64,000 bases of DNA from Chaetoderma sp. LZ-2023a (GCA_034401795.1 CM067374.1:133012300-133076299); one strand, 5' to 3'. Counted from the stretch's first letter, positions 1 through 11,521 are shown. The notes: generated from the letters alone by a model not told the origin. A program made the numbers and translations.

Positions 1-185
1 CAAAAGACGACCACCAAAATCCTTCACTATATCCCGATGGATATTTTCAAGCTCGCCTGACTGGGAGCTGTTTCTGTTTATGACAGAAACGGGATTCCTA
101 TCGGGTCTGTTCCAAAATATTCAACAGTTTCCCTGTACAGTTACGTTGAAACTGAGATTCTGGGAACTCACGCCTCGAAGGGTTA
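1..185. other. Unassigned, with a palindrome-core scrap
   Basis: No gene is visible. Bases about 108-175 resemble the right half of the PF-A/Polinton-TIR core (AAAATATTCAACAGTTT followed by CCTGTA and a GAAA..GAGAT tract), as also seen near 21712-21770 and 54420-54470. Confidence 0.4.
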
Positions 186-330
186 ATTCGGTCTCCAGCC
201 AACATCCCACAATGCATTGCGATTACTACTGATTAACGTTAAACCGGAACCTGTACCAGGAACAGTGTTCCGGTTAACGTTAGACTATAATAAGCGCAAT
301 GAATTGTGGGGTGTTGGCTGAAGACCGAAT
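186..330. repeat. Hairpin MITE, ~68-bp arms
   Basis: An imperfect palindrome running from ATTCGGTCTCCAGCC to GGCTGAAGACCGAAT around a short loop near 258. Both arms contain GTTAACG/TTAACGTTA and CCGGAAC/GTTCCGG. It has no coding potential. A non-autonomous DNA transposon is the simplest reading; no clear target duplication was found. Confidence 0.7.
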
Positions 331-368
331 ATGAACGTATGAGTATTGCTATGTAAGCGCTAAGCATG

Positions 369-704
369 CAGGGGCGGATCCAGAGGGGGGGGGGGGTGCA
401 GGGGGTGCGCGCACCCCCCCCCCCCCTCTGTTCTTAGATTAGACCCATTCTTAGTACAGTCACAACCAGTATGTGATGCACCAATGAGAGAAGCATCACC
501 TTGACCCACCAAAATTTTAAATTATAATTAAATCATGAGTAGAAATTGAATAATTTAGCAGCCAACTAAGGGTCCATATTTATCTCTGGAAATGCAGGAG
601 AAGCCGTCTGGGGATACCTAGATTTCAAAATTTCACGGGGGAGTGCCCCCGTACCCCCCCCCCCCCCCGCACCCTGCCCTTCTGAAATCCTGGATCCGCC
701 CATG
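369..704. mobile_element. hAT-like non-autonomous element
   Basis: The ends are CAGGGGCGGATCCAG and its near-complement TGGATCCGCCCATG, a terminal signature typical of hAT MITEs in aquatic animals. Two poly-G/poly-C tracts (about 380-425 and 655-668) lie inside. Flanking bases share only GCATG, so an 8-bp target duplication is not demonstrable. Confidence 0.6.
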
Positions 705-825
705 GCATGTATAGTATTATTATAGCGCATTATATAATTAACTGTGTATATTCTATCTCCACTGTCATAACAAATTGTCTAGTTATTTCCTTGCATAAAT
801 ATTCTATGTAATAACTGTTACCTCA

Positions 826-968
826 TATTCAACAGCTTACCTGTGTAGTCTTTTTGGAAATTAATAGTCAGGGTGTTCAGAGATCGATCGATCCCAACAC
901 GAGTGGGGGTGTGAGTGGGGCGTAGATGGAAATGGGCGGTGCATATCTAAAACCGGAAAGGTGCATTG
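826..968 (+). repeat. PF-A fragment (GC-box half)
   Basis: From CAACAGCTTACCTGTGTAG through GATCGATCGATCCCAACAC and GGGCGG to AAAACCGGAAAGGTGCATT. This is the right half of the PF-A consensus in forward orientation; the CRE side and palindrome are missing. Confidence 0.8.
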
Positions 969-1435
969 TTTTCGTTGGCGGCAGACTAATATGTTTGGCG
1001 TAATAAATCGCACTGCGCCGCACAGCTGGCAGTCGTGAGGGTGTGCCTAATGGTTTACAAGTGTGGCGTAATCTACAAAATGAACAAACAAACTATGTCT
1101 AGTGTTAATAAAAGCTAAATGAAGTAGAACAAATCCAAACAAATAAAATTCTATTTTATTCACTTCAGTCTATAGTTGCGCATACATTGATCTAACCTAA
1201 GATTGGCCAGCAGATAGTCTCCATATTCGGTGGTAAAAGCGTTATACCACGTTTACCAATTATTTCCTGTGTGGAAATACGTCTGCGTGTGCAAGCGTAC
1301 AAAGGTGAGCAACCACACACCCTTCCTGGATTGTTCAGGGACGCTAAGCAGTCTCCTCCAGGCTGAACAAATGGGTGGCATGTCCTAGCTGTATAAATAG
1401 TCCATGAACAGATTATCAGTAGAAGTATAATTAAG

Positions 1436-1835
1436 CAATGGAGGGTTCCAGTTTATACATCAATCATATAACGTCATAATCAACTGCGTGATGTGTAGGA
1501 TGACATCATAATCATTTACGTCATGAATGACGTAGCTAAGTTCGTGACGAACGCCTAATTGATGGCGGACTAAGCACTGTTGTACAAAATATGTCTTTAC
1601 TATTTACTAAGCATGCTGTTTAATATTTTGAAACTAATTTGACTGTGGGCTATTGCTGCCATTGGCAGCAACACCACCATGTCAAATTAGTTTCAAAATA
1701 TTAAACAGCTTACCTCTATAGTTTTCTTTAAATTGATGGTGAGGGAGTTCAGGGATTGTTCGATCCCAACATGGGCGAAGTGTGAGTGGAGCTTAGCTAA
1801 AGATGGGCGGGGCATGGCTAAAAATTCCTCCATTA
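1436..1835 (+). repeat. PF-A full copy (GGAGG-end variant)
   Basis: A complete PF-A unit. The left end is AATGGAGGGTTCCAG, followed by ACGTCATAATCA, GACATCATAATCA and TACGTCATGAATGACGTAG CRE-like motifs. Then come TATTTACTAAGCATGCTG, the central hairpin (about 1617-1712), GATCCCAACATGGG, AGATGGGCGGGGCATGGC and the right end TTCCTCCATT. The open frame 1693-1890 (-) is a shadow of this repeat. Confidence 0.9.
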
Positions 1836-1837
1836 TC

Positions 1838-2854
1838 AGTATAAGCCTAATTAAGCACATAAGGAATATATTTCTAGCTAAGCTCCGCAAGCATGTTAAT
1901 TAATTGCTAATTTACAAATATGTTCAATTTCATAATGGACCGACATAATTTCGGTAGTAACATCAGCTAAAATGTGACGTGTTTGATTATTACAAGATAT
2001 ACTGGAGTGACAGATTTATCCACTGGTTCAACATCCCACCCACCACAGATACAAGGTTTGATAAATGAATTTGATAAATATACGAACCCCCCCCCCCACC
2101 CCGCCCACACCCCGCCTGCACTCAGGGGGTGGGGACGATTGGTCACGGTGGTAGACTGGGTCGTCTGGTAATCAGGCGGACGTAGTTCCAATCTCTGTCG
2201 ACTGTCAGGCGATCAGATGGATGACGGGCTATCGGTGGAAACATAGGCAATCTTCACCACTCACTGATATTGAGTCATTCGCGTGGCACGACCTTCGTAG
2301 GGGACGTAAAACCGTCGTCAGAGCAACCCTTCGTGGAAGCACCTCACGATAGAATCGTGGCTCAAATACATCTCGGTGTGAGCGGTCAATAAAAAAGACC
2401 CAACAACACCACCCACAATCTATTAAAACACATTTTGGCACAGGACAAATTACAACATTAATCAACAATGGCTCAGAAGCTGTTTCTGAAATTTTAGCGC
2501 AGACTTCGTTCCCTGTATATTTTCACACGACTCAGTCATGTATCTAAGTCCTTGTCATGTTCCTTGCTGAAACCGTGTTTGCACGTGACAAGGTCTTGCT
2601 TGCTCAATGACATGTTCGGAAGACATAAACTTAAAGGTTTGTGCAAATATAACTTCAGTATGGGAAGATGACAATGACTCACGATGTGAAAATATCCAGA
2701 TAATTATGCGAATGGCATAGAAAGTGGTTCAGGGTTATTGATGTAGCGTTTCATCAGATGATTTTGAATAGTGAGATGACTAAGCTATAATAGGCAAGAG
2801 ATATTTTTTAATTTTCATAATTGCATGTTCACCTGATTCCCTTGAACACCTTTG
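1838..2854. other. No gene recognised
   Basis: About 1 kb without a recognisable gene or repeat family. It has a poly-C tract near 2090-2110. The short open frames 1967-2191 and 2229-2468 have low-complexity or non-protein-like composition. Confidence 0.4.
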
Positions 2855-2971
2855 ATTGTAGCCTAGTCCGAGTTCTCTGACTCTACCCTATATACTGATT
2901 CTGATATGGCAGGGGCCGGCATATCAGAATCGGCATAGGGTGGAGTCAAAGAACTCGGACTAATTGTAGCC
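2855..2971. mobile_element. 99-bp hairpin MITE with 9-bp target duplication
   Basis: The direct repeat ATTGTAGCC (2855-2863 and 2963-2971) brackets a 99-bp hairpin with arms TAGTCCGAGTTCTCTGACTC and its near-complement, around GGCAGGGGCCGGC. A 9-bp duplication is characteristic of Mutator-like transposition. The near-complete palindrome makes this a fold-back MULE-type MITE by inference. Confidence 0.8.
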
Positions 2972-3412
2972 TTGAATGACATATTTCAACTGGCATTCGG
3001 AAATGTGCAAGGGTCATAAAACCAGTTTTTCTAGCAAGTGTTCACTTCATTTCCATCCTTCTAATAGATATTCGTAACAGGGACATATTTACAAAATTAA
3101 ACCTACAAATGATGAAACGTGCTACTACACCCCCCCACCCCCCCCCCCCCAGATGATAATCAAGCAGAAAAAGATGGCATTCAGCGTGTTGGTATCCCCA
3201 AGGACCTACACAATGTCACTAGCATATATGTCATATTGTACTAAGTTATGCCTGTCGAGTACTGTTAACTCTTTCACCGCCAAATCCCTGAAAAAGTATA
3301 TTGTTTACGCTATAAAACCTATTTACTATTTACCTAGTTACTAAACTGTCAAATTAATATAGTCAATACAATTTCATTTCAGATAGAAATATATAAATTT
3401 CTCTTTTTGAGA
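2972..3412. other. No gene recognised
   Basis: Intergenic or intronic-looking sequence with a C-rich tract at 3128-3151. The open frame 3153-3344 (+) has no recognisable features. Confidence 0.4.
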
Positions 3413-3530
3413 CTATACCCAGATAACGCAGCATACTGGACCGATGCTGGGCCGATACCGTGCCGATACTTTCAGTATCGGCCCGGTATCGGCCCAGCAT
3501 CGGCCCAGTAAGCTGCGTTATCAGGGTATA
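3413..3530. repeat. Hairpin MITE (GATAACGCAGC arms)
   Basis: TATACCCAGATAACGCAGC pairs with GCTGCGTTATCAGGGTATA. The inner arms carry repeated CCGATGCTGGGCCGATACC blocks. TA at both ends fits a Tc1/mariner-type MITE, but the superfamily assignment is inference. Confidence 0.7.
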
Positions 3531-3865
3531 TGCTGCTGATTGTCTGCGTCGGTCAGTCAGTGATACACAAATATACGCGGTTGCGTTTTACTGAACTCAC
3601 TTCACCGGCGATTGTAACAACTGGTCCCATAGTGAAGGTATACGGACGTCCAGTCTATGCTATAATATGACTATGGTTATTTTCCATAGGCAGTGAGTTG
3701 TTGCAAGCGACCACCTGTTTTTTGACAGGTTTTGGTGGCCCATATGATGTTGGCTATAGACAGGTTTGCCAAAAACTGTTATATTTCTTGATAGAAATTC
3801 CCTGGTATTACAGGTCTTGGAAGAGGGTGCTTGTCAACCTTGCTGTCGGAAATTACGTATGGTGC

Positions 3866-4020
3866 CAGTAGAGGTGAGACGATTTGGGAAGGGTTTTTTC
3901 ACACCTTAAAAGTAGTTGCTGTGTCAGAGCAACCAACTTTATTTGCATCATTATCACCTTTTTCCCTTTGATCTCACCGCCTTTCGAAAAGGTGTGAAAA
4001 AAACCTTCCAAATCTCCTCC
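3866..4020. repeat. Inverted repeat
   Basis: GAGGTGAGACGATTTGGGAAGG..TTTTTTCACACCTT (about 3869-3908) is inverted as AAGGTGTGAAAAAAACC..TTCCAAATCTCCTC (about 3989-4019). Probably the remains of a small DNA transposon. Confidence 0.55.
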
Positions 4021-4069
4021 GGTTCTGATTGGATGTTAGATGTAGAGGGTGACTATAAGCCCTTCCCCC

Positions 4070-4395
4070 TCATTAAATCACTTGCCTCCTGTCATCCAAG
4101 GAGGTGAGCTTAATGGTAATTAGCGTAATTATTGACAAGGCTTAATGACAGGGTAATTATGGATGAGTGACGGGCTACATGTCTGGACTACTCATCTTTT
4201 CCTGACTCAAGAAACTCGTTCGAGCGCGAACCACCACCCCACCCCACCCCCCTCCCCCTCCTCCCCCGTTAAGTCACGCGCCTCCTGGCATTCGACGAGG
4301 GTTAATGACAGGGTAATTAAGAATGATTGGCGGGTTCCATGTCTGGACACGTCTTTTTCTGACTCTAGGAACTCGTTCAATCATGGGAGATTAAT
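4070..4395 (+). repeat. Diverged ~180-bp tandem duplication
   Basis: GTTAATGACAGGGTAATTA..ATGTCTGGAC..CTTTT..CTGACTC..AA appears at about 4075-4215 and again at 4267-4385. The second copy is preceded by a CCCACCCC-rich tract at 4235-4265. No coding evidence. Confidence 0.55.
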
Positions 4396-4569
4396 TTTAA
4401 ATGGTCAAGCTATAAAGTAAGGACAATTGTGGACGACGCCTCCGTTAGTCTAACGGATTGATCATTAAACTTCTGAACCTCGCCGTTTTTGGGGTTTTTT
4501 AGCCATGACAATGTACAAGGGTCGATGTATCGCGTAAGGACAATCAGTTAGTTATTACTCTGACAGATT

Positions 4570-5269
4570 AAAATTAACTAGCCGAGCTTTAAAACAACCC
4601 CGATCGTGTGTAGCGATCGTCAGAGTCGTACAAACTTCAGCAAATCAATTTTCAAAGCTAGATTTCGCAAGCGTCTTCTGATACACTTCTTCTAAAGTTA
4701 AATCAGGCTAAAAAAAATGACTTGGTAGTCATACGCTTTCTAGGCAGACATTTCGGACACACGTGTACGTGACAGCCGTAGTACTCAAAGTACTCGTCCG
4801 TGTCCGGGTTGGAACCGTCCAGCGATCGGTTAAATGCTTCCGGTTTGCCGCCAGTTAGAGCGTGTTTAATGAATACGTTCTTAGAATGAGCCAGGTAATC
4901 TAGCCACCTACACGATTCTATGGAGTAACATTTCTTGTTGCATAGGTTAATGTACCGCGTAACAGGCGGAGCCACAAGCTTATGCTCGTTTAAGTAGTTA
5001 GCCCTAAACATCTTATTACATAATGATGCTAACGTCATAGATGACACGAAAGGCGGTATCCCGGTTTCACGGATGAACATGTTGCGAAACTTACTGCAAG
5101 CCATCCGTAGAATATCAACGTCAAACCTGCAGTAAAGTTTCATGGCATCCATAAAATTGAAAACACCGTCTTTAACCGCGTCATACCACGAGTCAAATTC
5201 TTTACGCGCTGACACCGACATACTGTCAGCGTCGAAAACATCAACCGAGGGGTACGCTCCTACCTCGTA
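4570..5269 (-). pseudogene. Polinton/Maverick protein-primed DNA polymerase B fragment
   Basis: The uninterrupted frame 5269-4703 shows the end of the exonuclease domain and the start of the polymerase part of a family-B protein-primed polymerase. Visible features are a YPS..FDADSMS stretch, WYDAVKDGVF, the Exo III-type motif YCRFDVDIL, GIPPFVSSMTLASLCNKMF, and the cysteine-containing EYYGC..CPKC region. Below 4703 a second frame (TLEEVYQKTL, about 4610-4690) continues the family pattern after a frame break and stop codons. The upstream exonuclease motifs, the catalytic DTD region, the integrase, the ATPase and the capsid genes are all absent. It is therefore a short relic of a virus-like transposon. 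Identification rests on motif recognition; a distant viral polB relative is the alternative. Confidence 0.75.
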
Positions 5270-5351
5270 TCATTGCTATTGTGTTATTAGACGTTCTCGG
5301 TGTGCATACAAGTATATTCATCTATTAAGTATATAAATAAAAGAATTGTGT

Positions 5352-6460
5352 GAGGATTCGTGTATTCTGCGGCTGTAGTCGTAGAAACATCCTACAGCTG
5401 CAATCAGTCCTTCTTCCCTTTTGCCCACTGTGTCTTGTCCTCAGTCGAAATCCTTAGTTTCCTCCTGTCCATTCTTGACTTGAATGTACCGATTCCTGCT
5501 TTCTTGAGGTCACCTCGTAGCGTGCTTAGCAGATTTATGCAATGACATTCTCTCCTGGCTTTGTATTTGCTGGCTCCGATTAGAGCGAATTCCAATGCTC
5601 TTTGTGCTGGTGTGTCTTCTGGCATCCTTAGCACATGGCCAACCATGGACCATCTTTGCTGGGCGACTTTGACAAACAGCGGCGACGTATTACACATCTT
5701 TGTATAGTGCATCATTGGAAATTATGCTGCCTTGCCACCAGTGTCCAGTGATGGTGTGCATGTGTTTGCGGTGGCAGGCATCGAGTTTATCTAGACCTGC
5801 CCTTGGATCTACCCAGCTGTTACAGTTATACAGCATCATGGATACGCAGGATGCATTGTATAAACGTAGTCTTTTTATCAAGGACATCTTTGATCTACGA
5901 ATCCATAGCTTCCACAAGGACTGGAAAGCTATGTTCTCCATGATACAGCGTGCAGCAACGTCAGCAGTACTGCAAAGCAGTGGGCCTAGGATTTTACTTT
6001 CCCTCCATGGTTCACCGCCACGAAGTGGGTCGCCGTTTTCTTTAGGTTCATGCTTTGTAGATAGGAACTTTGTTTTGAATTCCTTCATAAAGGGATTCTA
6101 AATTTTTAGTTTACTTGCAGCTATTGGGAGAAGTTCGTCAAGGGGTTTCTTTTCCTCGTCTATGAAGTCCACATCGTTGGCATATTCCATCTCTAGCGGC
6201 ATACCTAATATTGACACGGGGTGGGGCGGGGAGTTGGGCCTTGTGGAACTTGCCTGCACAGATTCCAATGCAGCAGCAAGGTAACAGATGCAAAGCACTG
6301 GGAATAGACCATCTACTGTAGGGAGCCGATTGATGTCGCAAATTCTACAGACTTCACTGACTTGACTCGTACTCTCAGCTTGGTGTCTGCAAGAATGGCC
6401 TGGCGTTGTCCGAGGATGTCGAGCACAGTTTCTTGTTTGAAGAGAGTTAAACATAATCAA
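5352..6460 (-). pseudogene. Non-LTR retrotransposon (LINE type 1), 3' part of reverse transcriptase
   Basis: Reading on the - strand from 6460 to 5404, broken frames give an RT C motif degraded to MEYANDVDF (expected ADD), a connection region LRLYNASCVSMMLYNCNSW, a KLDACHRKHMHTITGHWW segment, and QQRWSMVGHVLRMPEDTPAQRALEF near the end. This tail is typical of endonuclease-RT LINEs of aquatic animals. At least two frameshifts separate the pieces, and the endonuclease and RT fingers are missing (5' truncation). The 3' end near 5352 (a GTAGGATGTTTCTAC tract and CAGAATACA) is shared with the copy at 58069-58438, which supports the boundary. Confidence 0.8.
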
Positions 6461-6608
6461 AGTTGCCTCTGTATGCGGATGTCAGCCCGCAATCCTGGAT
6501 GACTTAGTTTCCCAACTTAGTACTTATGGAAGAGACCGCCTTGGAGGTGTCATCATTTTCCTGCTGAGGATTCATACCGCGTATGAGATGAATTGGGTTG
6601 AGTGAGGT

Positions 6609-6977
6609 GAATGGGCCTTTCCGGTTTTAGCTACGCCCCGCCCATCTCTAGCTAAGCTCCACCCACACCTCGCTCGCGTTGGGATCGATCGATCTCTGAA
6701 CACCATGACTATCAATTTCCAAAAAAATACACAGGTAAGCTAAGGCAGCAACAGCGCCCAGTCAATTTAGTTTCAAAATATTCAACAACATGTTTATTAA
6801 ATAGCAAAGAATTACAAAGATATACAATTCATACAACGTGTCGGACCATTTGAGATTTGGTGACGGTCTATATGGAACACTTTGTGACGTAATGATTATG
6901 ACGTCATCATACATGCGCTGAGCTGATTATGACGTCATACTAGGTCTGATGATGAATGGATACTCTGGAAAGGTGAA
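6609..6977 (-). repeat. PF-A copy, reverse orientation
   Basis: GC-box end GGCCTTTCCGGTTTTAGC and CGCCCCGCCC, then GATCGATCGATC. The hairpin is half deleted (only the GGCAGCAACAGCGCCCAGTC arm remains). Then ACGTAATGATTATGACGTCATC and TTATGACGTCAT, ending CTCTGGAAAGGT. It shares a CCATTTGAGATTTGGTGACGG..TATATGGAAC segment with 11526-11938, defining a subfamily. Confidence 0.85.
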
Positions 6978-7650
6978 TTGGGTTGGGTTGGTGGCGTTGT
7001 ATGAATGTGCCGCATTCATGCACATGGCTATTAGTGTAGTCTCAGCTATATGAACTCTCAATGGGATTCACGTGCATCCACATATACGCATTGTTCGAGT
7101 CTGATCTGTCTCTCAACCGGTCCAATCCTAGATATTTCACGTCTATGCAATTATGCAAAGCGACGGTTGAAACGCAGAGCAGACTCGGACTAGCCTATGT
7201 ACTGATCTATGTTTTCTAAAGGAAACTGCATGCACACAGGAAAATATATGTCTCAAAATTCGTACACAAATGTGTTATGTCATACAAGAGCTGAGAAATT
7301 AGCCTAACATGGAATGAATATATGGTTAGTTGAATTTGAAGTTTGTGACTAAAACTTGATGAATGTTGATATCAGAATATTTCACTGTATCAAAGAATAT
7401 GTTAGTTGTGTGATGAGGAAATTGAAAGAATTCAGTTTTATCATTAATTTTCTTAACACCAAGAAGCCAGAAAATCTAATTTTAATAAGAATTGTAGTAA
7501 TAATAATAATTGTAAAACAATTGGATTTAGAAATGATTGTATCGGATCCGAAGCCTCTGTTGATCTTCAAGCCTTCTATTAAATATGTAAACCTTAAGGC
7601 AAGTAATCATTAATCAAAGCCAATCTTAGAAACGAGAATTTGGTAGAGCT
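6978..7650. other. No gene recognised
   Basis: AT-rich sequence. The open frames 7356-7613 (+) and 7382-7570 (-) overlap in an ATT/AAT-rich stretch and have no family features. Confidence 0.4.
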
Positions 7651-8130
7651 TTACAAGTTATCAATGTCGCTTGGGAATGTGCCAAATTTGTCCCTGGTGG
7701 TAACAGTAACATAGTATCTGTAAACCCCCAAAGAGTTACTACAACACTTTTCTAACTTATTCATTGTCAAATCATCACCATACATTATGCACGAAATACG
7801 AACACCGTCACGTTCCGTAATATCATATGGTAAATTAATGGATTTAAGTTCATTAATATATTGGGAAATAATGTTGGGCTTAAAATACAACCTTGTTTAA
7901 CTCCTTCTTTGCTGGAGATAGTGCAGTTATCCATTTTTATGAGTTAATGGAGAACTAAACTCCCTGACAAATATTTTTCAATATGTTACAAAATTGGCCT
8001 AGAATATTCTATGACCAAGTTTTATGGAACAGTACAGCATGGTTAATTGTGTCAAAGTCAACAAAGTAAGTAAATATATTTTTCAAGCTTAAAGGTTTTA
8101 TCTATGACTATTTTAATGAAAAAATATTGT
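7651..8130 (-). pseudogene. LINE reverse transcriptase fragment
   Basis: On the - strand, broken frames show FDTINHAVLFHKTW (RT motif A region, about 8060-8020), a degraded GVKQG..L block near 7900, and in the open frame 7890-7651 the segment SQYINELKSI..RISCIMYGDDLTM, equivalent to the YADD motif C. Several stops and deletions interrupt it. No endonuclease domain is clearly readable, although 8930-9336 might hold remnants. Confidence 0.6.
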
Positions 8131-8554
8131 ATAAGTTGTATATAAGTTTCGATGCAAATCCCAATTTCTTCTTGAGAACTATGTTGTTCCCTTTAATTAT
8201 AAAGGTGTCAAGTCAAATATGCCAAATGAATTTGCTGAAACGGATAGAGGTTGCAATAACTCTGTAATTTGCAACAAAATTTCTAAATTGGCTTAATTAT
8301 TCTGTCCAAATATTTGCTAAATGTCATGATGTAGAATTGCATTAAATAATATAATATACACATCAGTGAAAACAGGGGCAGAATGATGAAGAAAACATTG
8401 CATTAGATATAGTATCTATATCACATTATTTGCCACCTTTCAGGATTTATTTCTTGTGCTGAAATAATTTTTGTACAGCATAGTAGTACATACAATTTTC
8501 CTGAGTAATGGATGGGCTATTCTCATATTGAGCAGTCGATAGTGACTTAATATA

Positions 8555-8894
8555 ACTGACCTTTCCGGGTTTTTGCTATGCCCCACCCCTCTCTAGCTAC
8601 AGCTCCACCCTCACTATCAATTTCCAGAAAACTATACAAGTAAACTTTTGAATATTTGGAAACTCATTAGACTGGGTGCTGTTGCTGCATATGCTAGCAA
8701 CAGCGCCCAGTCAAATTAGTTTCAAAATTTTCAAGAGAATGTTTATTAAATAAGAAAGATATACAATTCGTACGACAACATTTAGTCTGTCTTCAATTAT
8801 GCACACATGACGTACTTGATTATGACGTCTTCCTACATGTTACGTAGTTAATTATGACGTCATATGATGGATGGATAAACTGGAAAGGTCTATT
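8555..8894 (-). repeat. PF-A copy, reverse orientation
   Basis: From GACCTTTCCGGG..TTTGCTATGCCCC through the central hairpin (CTGGGTGCTGTTGCTGC/GCAACAGCGCCCAG, about 8645-8735) to TTATGACGTCATATGATGG and AAACTGGAAAGGTCTATT. Confidence 0.9.
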
Positions 8895-9336
8895 ACCCAC
8901 TCTTAGCACAGATATGGGATGATGGATCAGCTTTAATACTCTTCTCTGTACATTGGGTCTGAGTTCTTACTTTCTATGATATTAGTGTTATTCTTAGATC
9001 CCCTATGTTTTATCTGGTTTTTATCTGTTGCAAGATTTCTTTTCAGAGTATAACTTAATTTAAAGCTGCCAGTCCCATGTACGATCATTAAGTCATCTGC
9101 TTGAATTCCTAAGATTGGTACATTTCGTAAAATTCACTATTATAACAAAAAATGTATTTTGTTTCCTCTGTCTTTTAATATTACATTTTTGACATTATCC
9201 TATTAGAAGCTGATCGCATTAAAATAAATGAAAAGTCTGACACCACTCTCTCTACATTTCTTTCAAGTGGGATATTTGTTTCATTGAAAGCTTCTTTAAA
9301 ATTGTTCATAAGACTATCTTTGTTCAAATAATTCAT
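8895..9336. other. No clear gene; possible LINE endonuclease remnant
   Basis: AT-rich. Short - strand stretches vaguely resemble LINE protein but are too broken to call. Confidence 0.25.
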
Positions 9337-10499
9337 AAATCCATTTAGGCTTGCGCGATTTTTCGATTTAATCGTGAAGTTCGATTTATTTTTAAAATCG
9401 CGATTTTTACGATGTAATTGAGGAAAGATCGGAAAATCGTCAAAAATTTCATGTTTTTATAAAATCTGAAGTGTGTACTTTTCCGTCGCATATATATGTT
9501 TTATTGCATATCAGTACACGAGTACACTTATAATCGATTCACGCCTGTGTCCATTGTGTGCATATCCCGCCGTGCCACGCATGTGTCGAATAATTACGAA
9601 TCACAACACAAAGCGCTACAATAAACAAGCTAACAATAACGCGGTAACACCTTTGTCATTGAGAAAACCAGCTAGTTACTCCGGCGAATCGCCATATAAT
9701 TTTCTTTCTTTCGCTGCAGACCCTGAGTCTGTTGTAAAATGTCAAGTATATACAGTTTCAGAGTGTTAGGCAATCAGTGAACATAATTCTGTTTAATTCT
9801 AGAGTTAGCAATTTCAGACGGTCTAATAATTTTTCCTTTTTGATTCGGTTGTCATGTCAAATTAAAGAAAATAAAGCAACAGCATTCCAGATTGTTTGAT
9901 TTTGAACTGTGCGTTCTGTTGATTACTCTTAAATGTAAATCGTACATTCTGAAAGCAACTATAAACCGCATTATAGGACGAGTTTACGCCGTTACACTAG
10001 TACCTACTCAAAGCTACCGTCCTATGTATGTGAATTGCGCAGTATCTCCCGCGCTACTAATATTGGCGTCTTCGCGTTACTCCGGTAATTACCTAAACGC
10101 GTCCTACAAAGGGATGCTATAAGCGGAAGCATCACGTAATTTATATTTTTTTCTCGGCGACATTTTATCTCAAAATTTTTATGAATTAAATAATGTTTAT
10201 TAAACTATGCGCAATATTTAGGCGGTCCCAATTAATAATTTCACGCCCGCGATGATGACTATAAGATATACATTAAACATAGACGTAGGATGGTAAGAAT
10301 TCGTCGCATGAACATCATCATGTGTTCTAATTTCGTGCTATTTTTGTATGATTTATTTAAACCTTCAAGAAACGAGTCATGTTAACCCGGTTTATACTTT
10401 TGGGAATTTGGACCTACGATTTAATCGAAAATCGCGATTTTTTTCATAAAATCGATCGCGCTGTTTCAAATCACAAATCGCGCATGCCTAAATCCATTT
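9337..10499. mobile_element. hAT-like non-autonomous element, 1143 bp
   Basis: The direct repeat AAATCCATTT (9337-9346 and 10490-10499) flanks inverted ends AGGCTTGCGCGATTT and AAATCGCGCATGCCT. Both subterminal regions are rich in ATCG/CGATTT motifs (TTTCGATTTAATCG on the left, CGATTTAATCGAAAATCGCG on the right). Terminal GATT-rich repeats with an 8-10-bp duplication fit hAT. Two short open frames inside (9473-9769 and 9892-10122, +) have no transposase motifs. Confidence 0.7.
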
Positions 10500-10864
10500 C
10501 CTCACTCAATCATATGGCGTCATAATCAACTACACGACATGTATGCTGACGTCATAATGAAGCTGTCATGAGTGATTCGATTAAGCCCGTCTTTAACGCT
10601 TAATAGTCGACACATTGTACGAATTGTATGTCTCTACTATTTAATAAACATGCTGTTGGATATTTTGAAACTAATTTGGCTGGGCGCTGCTGTTGCCTTA
10701 TGCAACAACAGCGCCCAGTCAAATTAGTTCCAAAATATTCAATAGCTTACCTGTATAGTTTTCTCGGAATTGATAGACAGTGAGTTCAGAGATCGATCCC
10801 AATACGAGCGAGGTGTGGGTGAAGCTTAGCTACAGATAGGCATTGCTAAAATGGAAAGATCCAG
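10500..10864 (+). repeat. PF-A copy, left end truncated
   Basis: Starts in the CRE half (AATCATATGGCGTCATAATC, GCTGACGTCATAATG). The hairpin CTGGGCGCTGCTGTTGCC/CAACAGCGCCCAG is at about 10655-10735. It ends AAAATGGAAAGATCC. It abuts the hAT-like element exactly, so that insertion or a deletion removed its first bases. Confidence 0.85.
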
Positions 10865-11521
10865 TGATATTGATAATGAATAATTGTTCAATCACCTGCC
10901 TTTCTTCGCACTCTATACATTCATATTATCTATCTGGTGACGCGCAACTGATTGAGTATTAACAGATATTTGGCAGAGATAATAAAAGTTATCATATAAA
11001 TCACGAACTCTAGATGAAGAAATATCTCTCAACAATTTAGAACTACAAATACAAACATTACGAAAGGAAACACCATTATAAGCATGAAGTCTAACTCTGC
11101 CAACATAATCTCTAAACGTTCATCAATATTCTTAGTTGTGACAAACCAAATAAATCCAGTATATTTCTTCCATCTTATTTTGTTGGTATGTATGTTGATT
11201 AATGTATTACAATATATGTATGTTAAAATAGTCAACTCACATTGTTGAGACAAATCAGAATTGTCATAGAATTAAAAGCAACACCATACATACGACCATC
11301 GACAATAATAGCAGGGGTTCGATCTTCAACTTCATTGCGCTGTCTTAGCTGCAGGTGTTATCTGGAGAAAGAATCGGCGATGATAAAAGATATGCATGGG
11401 ACGTGCAGTATATATACACATTGTCGCATTCGTGCTTTTTCACAGGAAGTTATGAAGTTAGAATATCATTCAGATAAGAAAATGTGATGTTCTCATTTTC
11501 AACCTAAGAGTATCTGCCAAC
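10865..11521. other. No gene recognised
   Basis: The open frames 11029-11253 (-) and 11242-11487 (+) have no recognisable domain. The former contains IDERLEIMLAELDF, which could be a degraded LINE endonuclease piece, but support is weak. Confidence 0.3.

Noticed and set aside
4440-4500. TCCGTTAGTCTAACGG, resembling a tRNA D-arm
   Set aside because: No T-arm follows; probably a chance palindrome.
11310-11330. GGGGTTCGATC, a B-box-like tRNA sequence
   Set aside because: No A-box or cloverleaf pairing at the right distance.
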